Below, one piece after another: positions 38,103 through 47,841 of a stretch of 64,000 nucleotides of DNA. The notes beneath the pieces are model-generated. The model saw only the letters and a program-made list of their open reading frames with translations. It was not told the DNA's origin and searched no databases. The stretch comes from Lysobacter firmicutimachus (GTDB lineage Bacteria > Pseudomonadota > Gammaproteobacteria > Xanthomonadales > Xanthomonadaceae), in NCBI RefSeq assembly GCF_037027445.1, contig NZ_JBANDL010000002.1, positions 1 to 64,000 of the forward strand. The letters run 5' to 3'. Each line of letters begins with the position of its first letter. The first letter of the stretch is position 1. A program made the translations under genes and the position numbers.

Positions 38103-39020
38103 ATGAAAACGATTCATCAATCAAGAGGCAATGATCTGGCGGCCTACGCCGCGTTTTTGGCGGTCGCGACCCACCGAAGTTTTCGCAGCGCCGCCGTCGA
38201 GCTGGACATGACGCCCTCAGCGATCAGTCACTCGATCAAGGTGCTCGAGCAGCGGTTGAATATCCGCCTGTTCAACCGGACGACGCGCAGCGTCTCCCTG
38301 ACCGAGGCGGGAGAGCGCCTGGCTTTGAAACTAAAGCCGGCAATGGCCGCGCTTGACGAGGCGCTTTGCGACGTAGAGCGCGATGATCACGTTCCCAGCG
38401 GCACGGTGCGGATCAATGCCAGTGAAGGCGCGATCCGTTTGGTCCTGCAGCCTGTGCTCGCCCGCTTTCTGAGCACGTATCCGCAGGTGCATCTGGACAT
38501 CGTCAGTGATGGCCGTCTCACGGATATCACCGCGGAGGGCTTCGATGCCGGCATTCGCTTGGCGGAAGCCATTCCCAAAGACATGGTGGCTGTCGCCGTC
38601 TCGAAAGAGGTACGTTTTGCGGCCATTGCCTCGCCCGGGTACCTCGAGCGACGCGGCTATCCCCAGGTCCCGCAGGATCTCTATCGCCACGATTGCATCC
38701 GCTTCCGGTTTGAAAGTGGTGCCATCTATCGATGGGAGCTGGAGCGTCAGGGCGTGATCGAAAGGATCAACCCTTCCGGCCCACTCACCCTGACGGATCA
38801 ACCACTGATGGTGGAAGCGGCCATCGATGGCATCGGCATCGCTTTCGTGCCCGACCATTTGGCGACAGGGGCACTCCAGGACGGCCGACTCCAACGCGTC
38901 CTGGAGGAATGGTGCCCGCCTTTTCCAGGCCTGTGCCTGTACTACTCAGGGCATCGTCACCTATCGTCCGGCCTGCGTGCGTTGATCAACATGATGACGG
39001 AAGCGCTGGTAGCCAAATAG
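38103..39020 (+). CDS. LysR family transcriptional regulator
   Basis: A 305-residue regulator with an N-terminal winged HTH (LAAYAAFLAVATHRSFRSAA, VELDMTPSAISHSIKVLEQR, then LFNRTTRSVSLTEAGERL) and a C-terminal effector domain (VRINASEGAIRLVLQPVLAR, RFAAIASPGYLERRG). The start could be GTG 38097 or ATG 38103. It is divergent from the alcohol dehydrogenase (about 150 bp apart), so it probably controls it and perhaps the downstream SDR gene. Confidence 0.92.
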   Translation: MKTIHQSRGNDLAAYAAFLAVATHRSFRSAAVELDMTPSAISHSIKVLEQRLNIRLFNRTTRSVSLTEAGERLALKLKPAMAALDEALCDVERDDHVPSGTVRINASEGAIRLVLQPVLARFLSTYPQVHLDIVSDGRLTDITAEGFDAGIRLAEAIPKDMVAVAVSKEVRFAAIASPGYLERRGYPQVPQDLYRHDCIRFRFESGAIYRWELERQGVIERINPSGPLTLTDQPLMVEAAIDGIGIAFVPDHLATGALQDGRLQRVLEEWCPPFPGLCLYYSGHRHLSSGLRALINMMTEALVAK

Positions 39021-39280
39021 ACACGCTTGTAGAGGCGTCTCCCACGACCGCCAAAACATCATCCTAGGCGCGCCGACCGCTGCGTCTCGATTGATGAAAG
39101 ATTCTTGTCTTGTCATCAAACATTGTTGGGATTGTTGCAGCAGTCGAGATTGTCTAGCGTTCATCGCTCGGCCGAGACGCCTGGGCGGAGATACACGTTC
39201 TGCCCCGGATCGTCTTGTGGCATTGGGATCGGACCTCCGCGCGACGTCCGAACACTCTTCGGACCTAGACAGAAGGCAGG

Positions 39281-40063
39281 ATGAGCATGAGCAAGAAGAT
39301 TCTTATCACCGGCGCGAGTTCCGGTTTCGGCCTGGGCGCGGCGATCGAACTGGCCCGCCGGGGGCACGCCGTGGTGGCCACCGCGGAGACCTGGCCGCAA
39401 GTGCGCAGCCTACGCGATGAGGCGGCGCATGCGGGCGTCACGTTGGAAGTCATCAAGCTCAACTTGCTCGACGATGCCGATCTCGCGCGTGCGGCGACTT
39501 ACGACCCCGACGTGCTAGTGCTCAACTCCGGCATCATGGAAAGCGGATCGGTCGTCGACATTCCGATGGCGCGCGTGCGCGAATCCTTCGAGGTCAATGT
39601 GTTTCGCCACATCGAACTGGCGCAAGGCATCGTCCCCAAGATGGTAGCGCGCCAGTGCGGCAAGGTAGTGTGGGTGTCGTCGATGGGCGGCATCATGGTC
39701 ATTCCGTTCATCGGCATCTACTGCGCCACCAAGCACGCGATCGAGGCCATTGCCGGCGCGATGAGGACGGAGCTGGCACCCTTTGGCGTCAAGGTCGCCA
39801 CCATCAATCCGGGCCTGTTCGGCACGGGCTTCAACGACACCGGCGCAGAAAGTCACGTGCAGTGGTACGACGCCAAGACTGCGGTCGTGCCGATGCCCGA
39901 TTTCAGCGCCCCCCTGTCCGCCCAAAGCGATCCGAAGGAAATGATCGACGCCATGGTCGACATCATTCCGGCCGAGGATCACCTCTACCGCACGATGCGT
40001 CCGTTCGAAACGATCGACGCGGCCAAGCAGTGGCAAGAGACCGAGTGGACTCAACAGGCCTGA
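39281..40063 (+). CDS. Short-chain dehydrogenase/reductase (SDR)
   Basis: A 260-residue SDR: ILITGASSGFGLGAAIELAR is the TGxxxGxG cofactor motif (residues 7-26) and YCATKHAIEAIAGAMRTEL the YxxxK active site. NSGIMES replaces the usual NNAG. Classical SDRs reduce or oxidise carbonyl/alcohol groups with NAD(P)H. It follows the LysR gene, 261 bp apart, and precedes DUF1330. Confidence 0.9.
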   Translation: MSMSKKILITGASSGFGLGAAIELARRGHAVVATAETWPQVRSLRDEAAHAGVTLEVIKLNLLDDADLARAATYDPDVLVLNSGIMESGSVVDIPMARVRESFEVNVFRHIELAQGIVPKMVARQCGKVVWVSSMGGIMVIPFIGIYCATKHAIEAIAGAMRTELAPFGVKVATINPGLFGTGFNDTGAESHVQWYDAKTAVVPMPDFSAPLSAQSDPKEMIDAMVDIIPAEDHLYRTMRPFETIDAAKQWQETEWTQQA

Positions 40064-40123
40064 CAGCGCCGCCGGATTGGCATCGGTCGCAAGCTTTCTA
40101 CCGCACAGCGCCTGGAGGCATCG

Positions 40124-40429
40124 ATGGCCGCGTACGTCATTTTCTGTATCACCAACGTGCATGATGAGGAGCGCCTCGCGGAGTACCGTTGCCAAGTGGT
40201 GCCGTTGCTCGAAGCGACTCCCGGAGTGAAGTTCTTTGCCGGCCCGATGCCGCTCACCGTGGAGAAAGGGCCGCCGATCACCTATGGCGTGGTCGTGGAA
40301 TGCGCCGACCTCGAAGCCGCAAAGCGCTGGTATTACTCCGAAGACTATCAGCGGGTTGCCGCGATCAGACACGAAGCCTCGGACGGCTTCGCCTTCATCG
40401 TCGCGTCTTGGACGGGTCCTGTTCACTAG
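40124..40429 (+). CDS. DUF1330 domain protein
   Basis: A 101-residue ferredoxin-fold-like protein: AAYVIFCITNVHDEERLAEY, VVECADLEAAKRWYYSEDYQ and FAFIVASW fit DUF1330, small dimeric alpha/beta-barrel proteins of unknown biochemical role. It is 60 bp downstream of the SDR gene and probably in one transcript with it. Confidence 0.85.
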   Translation: MAAYVIFCITNVHDEERLAEYRCQVVPLLEATPGVKFFAGPMPLTVEKGPPITYGVVVECADLEAAKRWYYSEDYQRVAAIRHEASDGFAFIVASWTGPVH

Positions 40430-40819
40430 TCCAGGCTGTCAGCGATGTAATCGTCGTTGACCGAACGCTGAGTCGCGCCGGGGTTTTGCGGAGCCTCGCG
40501 TTATGTTCGCCGACGCGCCCACCGCGTCTGTTGTCGGCGCCCGTGACCGCGCGTAGCGTTCTCCCGAACACCCCGTGTCTGCGCATGGCGCCGGCGCCCC
40601 CCTGTACGGCCGCGCCGACGGTATGTCCTCTAGCTTATTCGGTTCTCCGCCCAAGAGAGATATCGCGGTGCTATGGGGCTCAGCCAGTGGCGCCGAAACG
40701 CTGACACCATTTAGTGGTAGAGCAAAGTGATATGGCTATCCGCTTATGGTCGATGGCGGATGTAGAGTTCGTGACACTTCGATCATTCAGTTGGCCGTTG
40801 TCACTAACAACGTGTTGCG

Positions 40820-40854
40820 GCCGAGCCGCGAAGCGGCTTCGGCTCGGTTTTTTC
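40820..40854 (+). terminator. Rho-independent terminator
   Basis: GCCGAGCCGC-GAA-GCGGCTTCGGC forms a long GC stem with one bulge, followed by TCGGTTTTTT. It would stop plus-strand transcription from the SDR/DUF1330 unit. Confidence 0.75.
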
Positions 40855-40892
40855 AACAGCTATAGCGTTTCACGGGCGGGCCTTGAAGGTGC
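40826..40892. repeat. Terminator-like repeat, copy B
   Basis: A 67-bp sequence matching 34653-34717 (GCGAAGCGGCTTCGGCTCGG, GCGTTTCACGGGCGGGCC, GTGC). The copies are in the same orientation, 6.2 kb apart. Confidence 0.6.
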
Positions 40893-40919
40893 GTTATCAC
40901 CCCTGCTCTCGATAGCGCG

Positions 40920-41369
40920 CTACGCGCTAGCCGGACTCGCCCCTTTTCGGCCCGTCCGGTGGTAGGCGTACTGAGCCTTGCACACGACGCAGCGCGTGGG
41001 TTCATCGGTTCGTTTAGGGTAGCTGAGGTGGAACAGGCGGTGGTCAATCTCATAGCAGCGCATGCAGTAGGCCGGTCCGGTCGGGCCGCCGTCTGCACCG
41101 ATCTCGTAATACCCCTCATCGACCTTGGTCACCTTAGCCTTGTTCTGCAGCGCTTCCTCAAGGCGCTTTATCTCCTGGTCTCGCTTTTCAATCACCGACT
41201 GCGCGTCGAGCACCGCCACTTTCGCGTCCAGGAGTTGCTGCGCCGCCTCAGCCAGATGGAACTTGAGTTCGGCCTCGCCGAGTGCCTTGTCGGCCTTCAG
41301 CACCGCTCCGATTGCATCTGTGGTCGCCTTGATCGCCCCGAGGGCAGTTGTGATTTCTGCGATGGCCAT
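40920..41369 (-). CDS. Coiled-coil protein with C-terminal zinc ribbon
   Basis: A 149-residue protein from MAIAEITTALGAIKATTDAI (GGAGG 8 bases upstream decides this start). An amphipathic coiled coil (about residues 40-80, VLDAQSVIEKRDQEIKRLEE) is followed by YCMRCYEIDHR and RCVVCKAQYAYHRTGRKG, a CxxC-CxxC zinc site. This arrangement is familiar from phage-borne and genomic-island hypothetical proteins. Role unknown. Confidence 0.65.
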   Translation of the reverse strand: MAIAEITTALGAIKATTDAIGAVLKADKALGEAELKFHLAEAAQQLLDAKVAVLDAQSVIEKRDQEIKRLEEALQNKAKVTKVDEGYYEIGADGGPTGPAYCMRCYEIDHRLFHLSYPKRTDEPTRCVVCKAQYAYHRTGRKGASPASA

Positions 41370-41599
41370 AGGTGATCCTCCCTGAAAGGTGCAGCCTACA
41401 TCAGCAACTAGCACCGCGCCGCAAAGAAACCAGAGCCTTGGCAAGCGCACTAGAGTCACTGACCTCCGGGACTAGGAAGGCCGGCCGCGCGCAAGCGCAG
41501 GTCAATAGGCCAAAAAGCAGTGGTCAAGCGGGGCTGACGCCGTTCCCTTCAAGCCGAACTGCGACGAACCTTCACGTTTGAATTTCGAGGTGCTATCAA

Positions 41600-42469
41600 T
41601 TAGGCCCAATCAATAGACCCATCCGGCAGAATAGCTTTAGCGACATTAATGCATTCAACAAGGAGGCCCGGTGTAGGCCGAAGTACGCTGCTAACCACAC
41701 GAACCACAAAGCAGCCAACGGGTCTGAATAAGCGATCGGCAGATACTGGCTTGACTGCCAAATTGACACCGCCTCCGCTTGCAGTGCCGTCGCCAGCCAT
41801 GCTCGGATACTCAATTCCGTCAATCTCGGCGCTAGAGATAAGCTGATCACAGATAGCTGCAGAGACCTTAAATCTATGCGTGTCGGCGAGGTCGATGATT
41901 TGTGTGACTTCTTTTGCTAGGAAGCTGCGGATCAAAAGATTCTTGTTTACCTCACCGCCTAAGTACGCTTGACCTCCGACCGTGTTCTCTAAAATATTTG
42001 CTGTAGACGGAAGGTTGTACTGAGATGCCTTCTCAACAGTGCCAATTTCCATCACATGAGGTAAGTCCGCTCCTGACTTAAGACCAAGTTCAAGCACTGT
42101 AACCAGGTCCCCAGGGCTAGGCCTTACCTCCAGAACGGCCGTTTGATGGCTTGCAGAAATGTAAAACATTGGTTTATTAGGTTGGTTCATCCGCCCGAAG
42201 GTTCTTACATACTCAGGCTTCGGATACCACAGCTCGCTTACATTATGGAAGAGGTCGGCACCATGGTTCTTCCTGGCTCTCCACGCCGGACTGCAATGGA
42301 CGAAACGGGTTAGGCAGGCATAGCCAGGAAAAATTGCGTCAACGTGTTGTTTGACAAAAGGGTAAGTGGCTTCGAGCAAATCTAACTCGCTTACTGCTCG
42401 AATGCGATCAGCGATTTGCGCCTCAGAAATTTGCTTCAAGATATCGTTGCACGGCGGTATTGCGCTCAT
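41600..42469 (-). CDS. RES-domain-like protein
   Basis: A 289-residue protein. The segment FGRMNQPNKPMFYISASHQT followed by AVLEVRPSPGDLVTVLELGL, and later IEYPSMAGDGTASGGGVNLA, fits the RES domain (an NAD-degrading fold used by many toxins) with its conserved Arg, Glu and Ser spots, though I could not align all of them. Its partner antitoxin is not obvious. It lies 104 bp downstream of the giant nuclease-ATPase gene on the same strand and may be part of that operon. Confidence 0.55.
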   Translation of the reverse strand: MSAIPPCNDILKQISEAQIADRIRAVSELDLLEATYPFVKQHVDAIFPGYACLTRFVHCSPAWRARKNHGADLFHNVSELWYPKPEYVRTFGRMNQPNKPMFYISASHQTAVLEVRPSPGDLVTVLELGLKSGADLPHVMEIGTVEKASQYNLPSTANILENTVGGQAYLGGEVNKNLLIRSFLAKEVTQIIDLADTHRFKVSAAICDQLISSAEIDGIEYPSMAGDGTASGGGVNLAVKPVSADRLFRPVGCFVVRVVSSVLRPTPGLLVECINVAKAILPDGSIDWA

Positions 42470-42573
42470 AATTTCCGGGGCTCGTAATTGGGATCAATAC
42501 GCCGAGTGGACGTCAGCTATGTGGTCAGTTGTAGGCATTCTGACTAGACGTCGAACGAGGTGTCGCTCGACCG

Positions 42574-45500
42574 CTATCGCAGTCGCTTAATGCGCTCCTG
42601 GAGAGCCAGTGCGTTTGGAATGTTCTTGACTGCAAGGGCAGCGGCTAATTCGACAAGTGCCTGCCGCGCCTGGGCATCCTGTGAAAGGACCTGCGCGTCA
42701 GAACTCAACGCCATCAACACCAGCTCCACCAACGCGTCGCCCGTACCCTCACGATGCCAGGCAGCGGAAGGCTTGCGCTCCCTCAGCATACCGGCGAGCC
42801 AGCGAAGACCGTCCAGCCGGAGTGGGGCTCCGAAATTTGTTGTCAAGAACTGACAGAAGCGTGTGATGCATTCTTCGTCGCGAGCCAAGTGCGTGGTAGC
42901 CCAGCGCTCGTATACATCCTTCATCCGTAGAGCCGCACCTGGGTTCAACCGAGACAGCGGGTCCTCATTGCCGAAACCGAGTAGGTCACAAATCAAACGC
43001 TCGCCGTGGAACCAAAGGCCGTATTGAGACCAGTTGGCCGCGAGGCCGTACTCCGCCATCGCCCGCCAGACGCGCTCGAACGCTACCGGATCGTCGCCTT
43101 TACCGAGACGCAGGAACAAGCCAAGAACGAAGCGCCGCAGCGCGTAATGCGCCGCCGGACCGTGGGAGAGCACAGGTTCCCAAACCGCACGCGCTTCCCC
43201 TGCGGGCGCCACGATCGACAGCGCTCCGAGCTTCAGGAGAATGTCGTAGCCGAGATTCTGGCTCGGCGAGTCATACTCACCATGCTTCTTCTCCGCTCCC
43301 GACTTGGCGCGCGTGGCGTCGTAGTCCCAGATGAGTAGTGCCAAGCGCGTGTCGAGGTCGGGGTCGCCACTGCCGTCGCCTTCGATGAGCCAGTCGAATA
43401 GGACTCCGAGGAAGTCACTGTCCAGCGAACACCCTCGTTCGCGCTTCGGCCTTCCACGCCAGGCCTGGTCGCCGGCGTTGTAGAGCCGTGTCCGGCGCTG
43501 AAAGTCCAAACGTTCTAGTCCTGCGACGACACGCTTGAAATTGAGGTCATTCGGGTTCGCGGTCAGACCACGGAGTGGAAAGCGCCGAAACCTCGCAAGC
43601 CACACCCTCCAAGCGCGCTCCGCACCGTCGCCATCGCCGTGCCGCGGGGCGAGCATGATGAGGCCCGACCAGAACAGCCCAGCGCGCAGCAGCCGCCACC
43701 ATGCGGTGCCAAGCTGCTCTCGATTGGCATAGGCGACGCCGACCACAACGGCGGTCGCTCGCATGTCGCCGCTCGTCAGAAGACGTAAAACAGCGGCCTC
43801 CCATTCCCGGACGCCATCTCCTTGGCCGAGCCATAAGTGCATGACCGCGTAGGCGACGAACTTTAGCTCGTCGCGCAGGATGCCCATGCGCCGCCCGCGA
43901 AACTCCTCTCCAGTCGACGCGATCGCTGCTACACCAGCGCGCACTAATTCGAGCGCGTGCTCCTGCGCTTCGGGATTCTCAGCGAGCCAAGCGCCTCCCA
44001 ACGTGATGAGCGTGCTAGCCGCAGCGAAACGGCATTTCGATTTTACTTCGTCATCTTCGTCTTTCGCCCCGATCAAACACTCTTGGAGCAGATTGAAGAG
44101 GTACGCAGCCTCCTCGTCGGTGAGCGGCTGGCCGCCCCTAAGACGCCGCTCGCACCACTCCGGCACGAGCAAGAATGTCGTGGTCGGCGCGCTGGCGGTT
44201 TGCCACGACTGCACCTCGATGCTCAGTTCGTCAGGACAGACGAAGACCCGTGTTTCCGCGCCTGTCGTTGGGTCGGCAACGGTCGGATAGTTGGCCTGGT
44301 CGAGCTCGGCAGTAAGTAGCTTGAACTCCAACGCCTCCTTCGGGTCTCCAGGCAGCGCCCAGGTCGGCAGCAGCGCTTGAAGACGCAGCGCAACATCGTT
44401 ATCCGCCAGCAAGAGCCTGACAACGACATCGAGGAACTTCTCGCAGCGATGGGGCGCCAGCGTCCAATCACGGGCGAAGTCAAACATTGCTTGGCCGCCC
44501 TGGTGGAAGCTCCAACCGATGAAGGTATTTCCAACCTGCCCCACGCGGGCGCTGTCCCAAAAAAACAGGTCCGGAAACGTTAGCAGAGGGGCGAGTGGAC
44601 CCGTCAGCAATGACGGCCGATATTTGGCGACATTGAGGAGCACGCTGATGAGTGCGGAGGAGTTCCCTTCCCGGAGTATTCTCTCGATATCAGTGGCTAT
44701 GTCCTTACCCGCGTCGAGGCGCAGCGCAAACCAGCGCTCCAACGCATCGAGAGCGCAGTACAGGTTCCCGTTGTGCAAGTCACTGGACTGCGGCCAGCCG
44801 AAAACCTGCCACGAGCCGAGGAAAGCTTTCTCCGACCCATCCGCGAGCTGCAAAGTCACTCGACGAGGCGCGCCGGTGCGGCCGTTCATGACCGCGGCGA
44901 CCCAGCGTTCCGTGCAGAAGTTCACCAGCGCGATGAGCGAAGTGAGCGCCGTTTCCGGTGCCAGCTGGAAGAACGCAAAGAATGGGCTCTTCCAGAAGGC
45001 CGTCGGGTACGCGTCGTCGGGAAATTCGAGGCCAAGGTCTATTTCAGATCGGCTGGACCGATACTCCCGTTCCGGCTCGTCTTCGATGATCAGCGCGAGC
45101 AGAACTTCGGCCGCCAGCTCAGGCTGCGCACGCATCAAAAAATAGATACCGTTCCTTTTGATGCACGCGGTCCGGAAATCTATGTCGACCTTTTTGCTGG
45201 CGCCAAGCGGCCAAGGCGGCAAGCGCTCGCGCATCGATCCGAGAGAGTACGGTATCTGGTTCCGTGCTTCGTGCCGAGACTTGTATAAGGCATCAGTCTT
45301 CAGACGCTGGGCGTGCACCTTCGCCTTCTGTAGTTGAACCGCGGCGATGCGGCCTCTGACAGTAGCGTCAGTTTCTCGGCGTCCCGCGAGTTCGAGCGCC
45401 CAGTTCCCTACCTCGACCGGTAGATCGGCCGCGCCAGCCAATGGCGCGGTGTACAGTGACGACTCAGACATGAGATACATCACGCCTTGGCCTTTTTCGA

Positions 45501-47841
45501 TCTGAACGGTCCGCGCCATGGCGAGCGCCACGCCCGCCATCTCAAGGCGGAAAGGCATCACAGTGCCGTTGCTCAGCAGACGTGGCGTCTTCGTCAGCCA
45601 AGTCTCTATGACTTTCGCGAGAGCGGGCGAAACCAGACTAACTAGTCGCTCCCGCTGCGCGACGAGGAAGCGGAGAACGGGCCACCACCGGCCAAAGACT
45701 ATTGAACGGTGCTGCGCCTCCATGTACAAGCTGATCGCCGCGTTCAAGCTCATTTCGCCTCTGGTCGCCACCGTCGCGATGTGGTGGAAGCGCAGAAGCA
45801 GTCGCGTGAAGTGCTTAGCATTGTTGTCGAGCAGGAGGTCGACGCGTTCGGTCAGGAAACGTTCGGCGTCGGGATCAAGGCAAAGTGCGTCGAGAAGGAT
45901 GTCGCCCGCTAGCTCGCTTCTCGCGACCTCCGCGCGTCCAAAAGCGACGTCCCAGGCCGTGCCAGTCTCCGTAGGCTGCCGCAGCAGGAACTGACCCAAC
46001 ATCCGGAGCGCATTCGTCCAGAGCGGATTAACCGCTAGCGTGGCCCATCGCGGCGTATCAGTCCAAATCTGCTTCAAAAACTGAAAGCGCGCCCAATCCG
46101 CTGCGAGATCGTGCTCGAACTCAATGCGGTTGGTTCCCTCATTTAGGCGAAGCGGAAGCTCGTCTGGCCGACTCCTAAACGTCGCAGTGTCCACCGGCTC
46201 CAATTCGGTCAGCGCGAAACTGCGCTCGAACGATGCCTCTCGCTGGGCGAGGCGCATCATCAGCGCCTGCACGTCCTCGCGGCCACTCGTCCAGTGCTTC
46301 CAGAGGCGGTCGGCGATAGCGGTATGAGACGCCAGTCCACCGGCGTTCGCCCCCAGCGCTGCGCCCGCCTCGATGACCCACGCCAGTGTCCGCAGGTTCG
46401 TCAAGGCCCCGATGGTGTCGTCATGCGCGACCAACCAGCTCAAAGTAGGTGACGACTGAAGCGCCAACTTCACAGCTTCACTCTTGAGCGCCTCAACCTC
46501 GACTAAATGCCCTTTCCGTCCGCCGAGTATCGCCTCTTCGCTTTCAATCCAACTTTGCGTCTGCGTGACGATGACGACCCGCCACGCATCTTCGACCTCT
46601 TTGCCAGCATTCGACAGGATGGCTTGAAGCAGTTGGCGGATGACGACGAACTCGCTGGCATCGATGCGTTCCGCAGAGTCGATGACAAGCACGTTCTGCG
46701 GCTTCACCGTGGCGTTCAGCACATGCGAAAGTTCGTGCGTCAGGGGAAGGGTGCTACGGCGAGCTGCGCTGAGCGCCGTTTGCAGGTTTTCCGGACCGAA
46801 CCACACCTGGTTCCAAGATGGATACGAGCCGTCCAGCACCAACTTAACCAGCGCCGACTTACCCGAGCCCGACTCCCCGAAGACCACCGTGACTGGGTTA
46901 TTGGCGACCGCTGCCTGAAGCGACGCCCTCTCCACGGTACGAGGCACGGCATAGCCTGATGGCAGCTCGGTCTCAATCCGCGCCTTGTGGTCCGCGGTAA
47001 TGTTGAGGAGAGTTCCCCAATCACGCTCAAAGTCTGGGTGATGGCGTAGGCCAAACTGACTCCTGAGCAAGGACAACAGGTTCGGGATAGTGATGGTCCC
47101 GCTGCGAAGGCGCACATCTTTCGCGACGTTGAGGAGCCCTGTCCAGAGAGCCTGCGCTTCGTCGTCATGACCAGACGCGAGTAAGCGGCGACATTGCGCA
47201 ATAGCCTGATTTTCGTCGTCCGAGTGCGCGAACTGCAAGTCGGTCGGCAGCACGTGCAGGCGACGAATGAGTTCGACGGTCTCCTCGGCGGACGCGCTCC
47301 CTGGTACCTGGACGCTGTCGAACACGCCCGACTGACTCTTGTTACTTCGAATGCGGCTCATCGCGAGCGCGGCATCCGCGCCGCTGCACGCGTTCTTCAC
47401 TTCACGCCAAGCCGAGTTGAACACCTGATGTGTACCGAGCGTGGCCAAAGCCAGTCCGTCGGTCGCACGATCGAACGGCCCATGCGGCTCACGCCACTGT
47501 TTCCAGGCGCGGCTTACGAAGTCAGCGGGGAGACCGGCCGCAGTCACCTGCAAATTGCCTTTCGCAGAGATCGCCAACCGTCGCGGCGCGCCGGTAGCCT
47601 GGGCGGTCAGCAGCAGGTCATCGATGTGCCAGCCCAAGGTCGAGACTTGGGCTTGGACCTGTGTGACAACGCCCCGAATGCCCGGTGCATGCTCACCCGA
47701 TAGGGCCTTCACCAACTGCCAGGCGCTTATCAGATCCTCGAATTCGAACCCAGCGCCGCTTGTCGACCGCAACGTGGCGGGCGCGCGTTTCGCGCCCCCG
47801 CGAGACGCTTTTGGCTTCGATGTGCTCTTAGACCGGGCCAT
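42574..47841 (-). CDS. Giant putative nuclease-STAND ATPase, candidate antiviral protein
   Basis: A 1755-residue protein. Residues 1-140 look like a PD-(D/E)XK endonuclease (Cap4/Mrr-like): GAGFEFEDLISAW near 29-41, HIDDLLL with Asp74/75, and AISAKGN with Ser92 and Lys94. Residues 310-450 form a P-loop NTPase: Walker A GESGSGKS (322-329), Walker B-like VLVIDSAERID (384-394) and VVIVTQTQSW. The remaining ~1300 residues are helical and repeat-like without a recognised domain. The size and order match Avs/STAND antiphage sensors, in which the C-terminus senses a phage protein and the nuclease is unleashed. Function is inferred. Confidence 0.72.
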   Translation of the reverse strand: MARSKSTSKPKASRGGAKRAPATLRSTSGAGFEFEDLISAWQLVKALSGEHAPGIRGVVTQVQAQVSTLGWHIDDLLLTAQATGAPRRLAISAKGNLQVTAAGLPADFVSRAWKQWREPHGPFDRATDGLALATLGTHQVFNSAWREVKNACSGADAALAMSRIRSNKSQSGVFDSVQVPGSASAEETVELIRRLHVLPTDLQFAHSDDENQAIAQCRRLLASGHDDEAQALWTGLLNVAKDVRLRSGTITIPNLLSLLRSQFGLRHHPDFERDWGTLLNITADHKARIETELPSGYAVPRTVERASLQAAVANNPVTVVFGESGSGKSALVKLVLDGSYPSWNQVWFGPENLQTALSAARRSTLPLTHELSHVLNATVKPQNVLVIDSAERIDASEFVVIRQLLQAILSNAGKEVEDAWRVVIVTQTQSWIESEEAILGGRKGHLVEVEALKSEAVKLALQSSPTLSWLVAHDDTIGALTNLRTLAWVIEAGAALGANAGGLASHTAIADRLWKHWTSGREDVQALMMRLAQREASFERSFALTELEPVDTATFRSRPDELPLRLNEGTNRIEFEHDLAADWARFQFLKQIWTDTPRWATLAVNPLWTNALRMLGQFLLRQPTETGTAWDVAFGRAEVARSELAGDILLDALCLDPDAERFLTERVDLLLDNNAKHFTRLLLRFHHIATVATRGEMSLNAAISLYMEAQHRSIVFGRWWPVLRFLVAQRERLVSLVSPALAKVIETWLTKTPRLLSNGTVMPFRLEMAGVALAMARTVQIEKGQGVMYLMSESSLYTAPLAGAADLPVEVGNWALELAGRRETDATVRGRIAAVQLQKAKVHAQRLKTDALYKSRHEARNQIPYSLGSMRERLPPWPLGASKKVDIDFRTACIKRNGIYFLMRAQPELAAEVLLALIIEDEPEREYRSSRSEIDLGLEFPDDAYPTAFWKSPFFAFFQLAPETALTSLIALVNFCTERWVAAVMNGRTGAPRRVTLQLADGSEKAFLGSWQVFGWPQSSDLHNGNLYCALDALERWFALRLDAGKDIATDIERILREGNSSALISVLLNVAKYRPSLLTGPLAPLLTFPDLFFWDSARVGQVGNTFIGWSFHQGGQAMFDFARDWTLAPHRCEKFLDVVVRLLLADNDVALRLQALLPTWALPGDPKEALEFKLLTAELDQANYPTVADPTTGAETRVFVCPDELSIEVQSWQTASAPTTTFLLVPEWCERRLRGGQPLTDEEAAYLFNLLQECLIGAKDEDDEVKSKCRFAAASTLITLGGAWLAENPEAQEHALELVRAGVAAIASTGEEFRGRRMGILRDELKFVAYAVMHLWLGQGDGVREWEAAVLRLLTSGDMRATAVVVGVAYANREQLGTAWWRLLRAGLFWSGLIMLAPRHGDGDGAERAWRVWLARFRRFPLRGLTANPNDLNFKRVVAGLERLDFQRRTRLYNAGDQAWRGRPKRERGCSLDSDFLGVLFDWLIEGDGSGDPDLDTRLALLIWDYDATRAKSGAEKKHGEYDSPSQNLGYDILLKLGALSIVAPAGEARAVWEPVLSHGPAAHYALRRFVLGLFLRLGKGDDPVAFERVWRAMAEYGLAANWSQYGLWFHGERLICDLLGFGNEDPLSRLNPGAALRMKDVYERWATTHLARDEECITRFCQFLTTNFGAPLRLDGLRWLAGMLRERKPSAAWHREGTGDALVELVLMALSSDAQVLSQDAQARQALVELAAALAVKNIPNALALQERIKRLR

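Larger units (their letters stand above)
40430..40919. other. Non-coding stretch with terminator-like repeat
   Basis: No convincing gene is seen across about 490 bp. Its right end carries a strong terminator-like hairpin and repeat copy B. The rest has mixed composition and may be decayed sequence at the boundary between the metabolic block and the accessory island. Confidence 0.5.
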
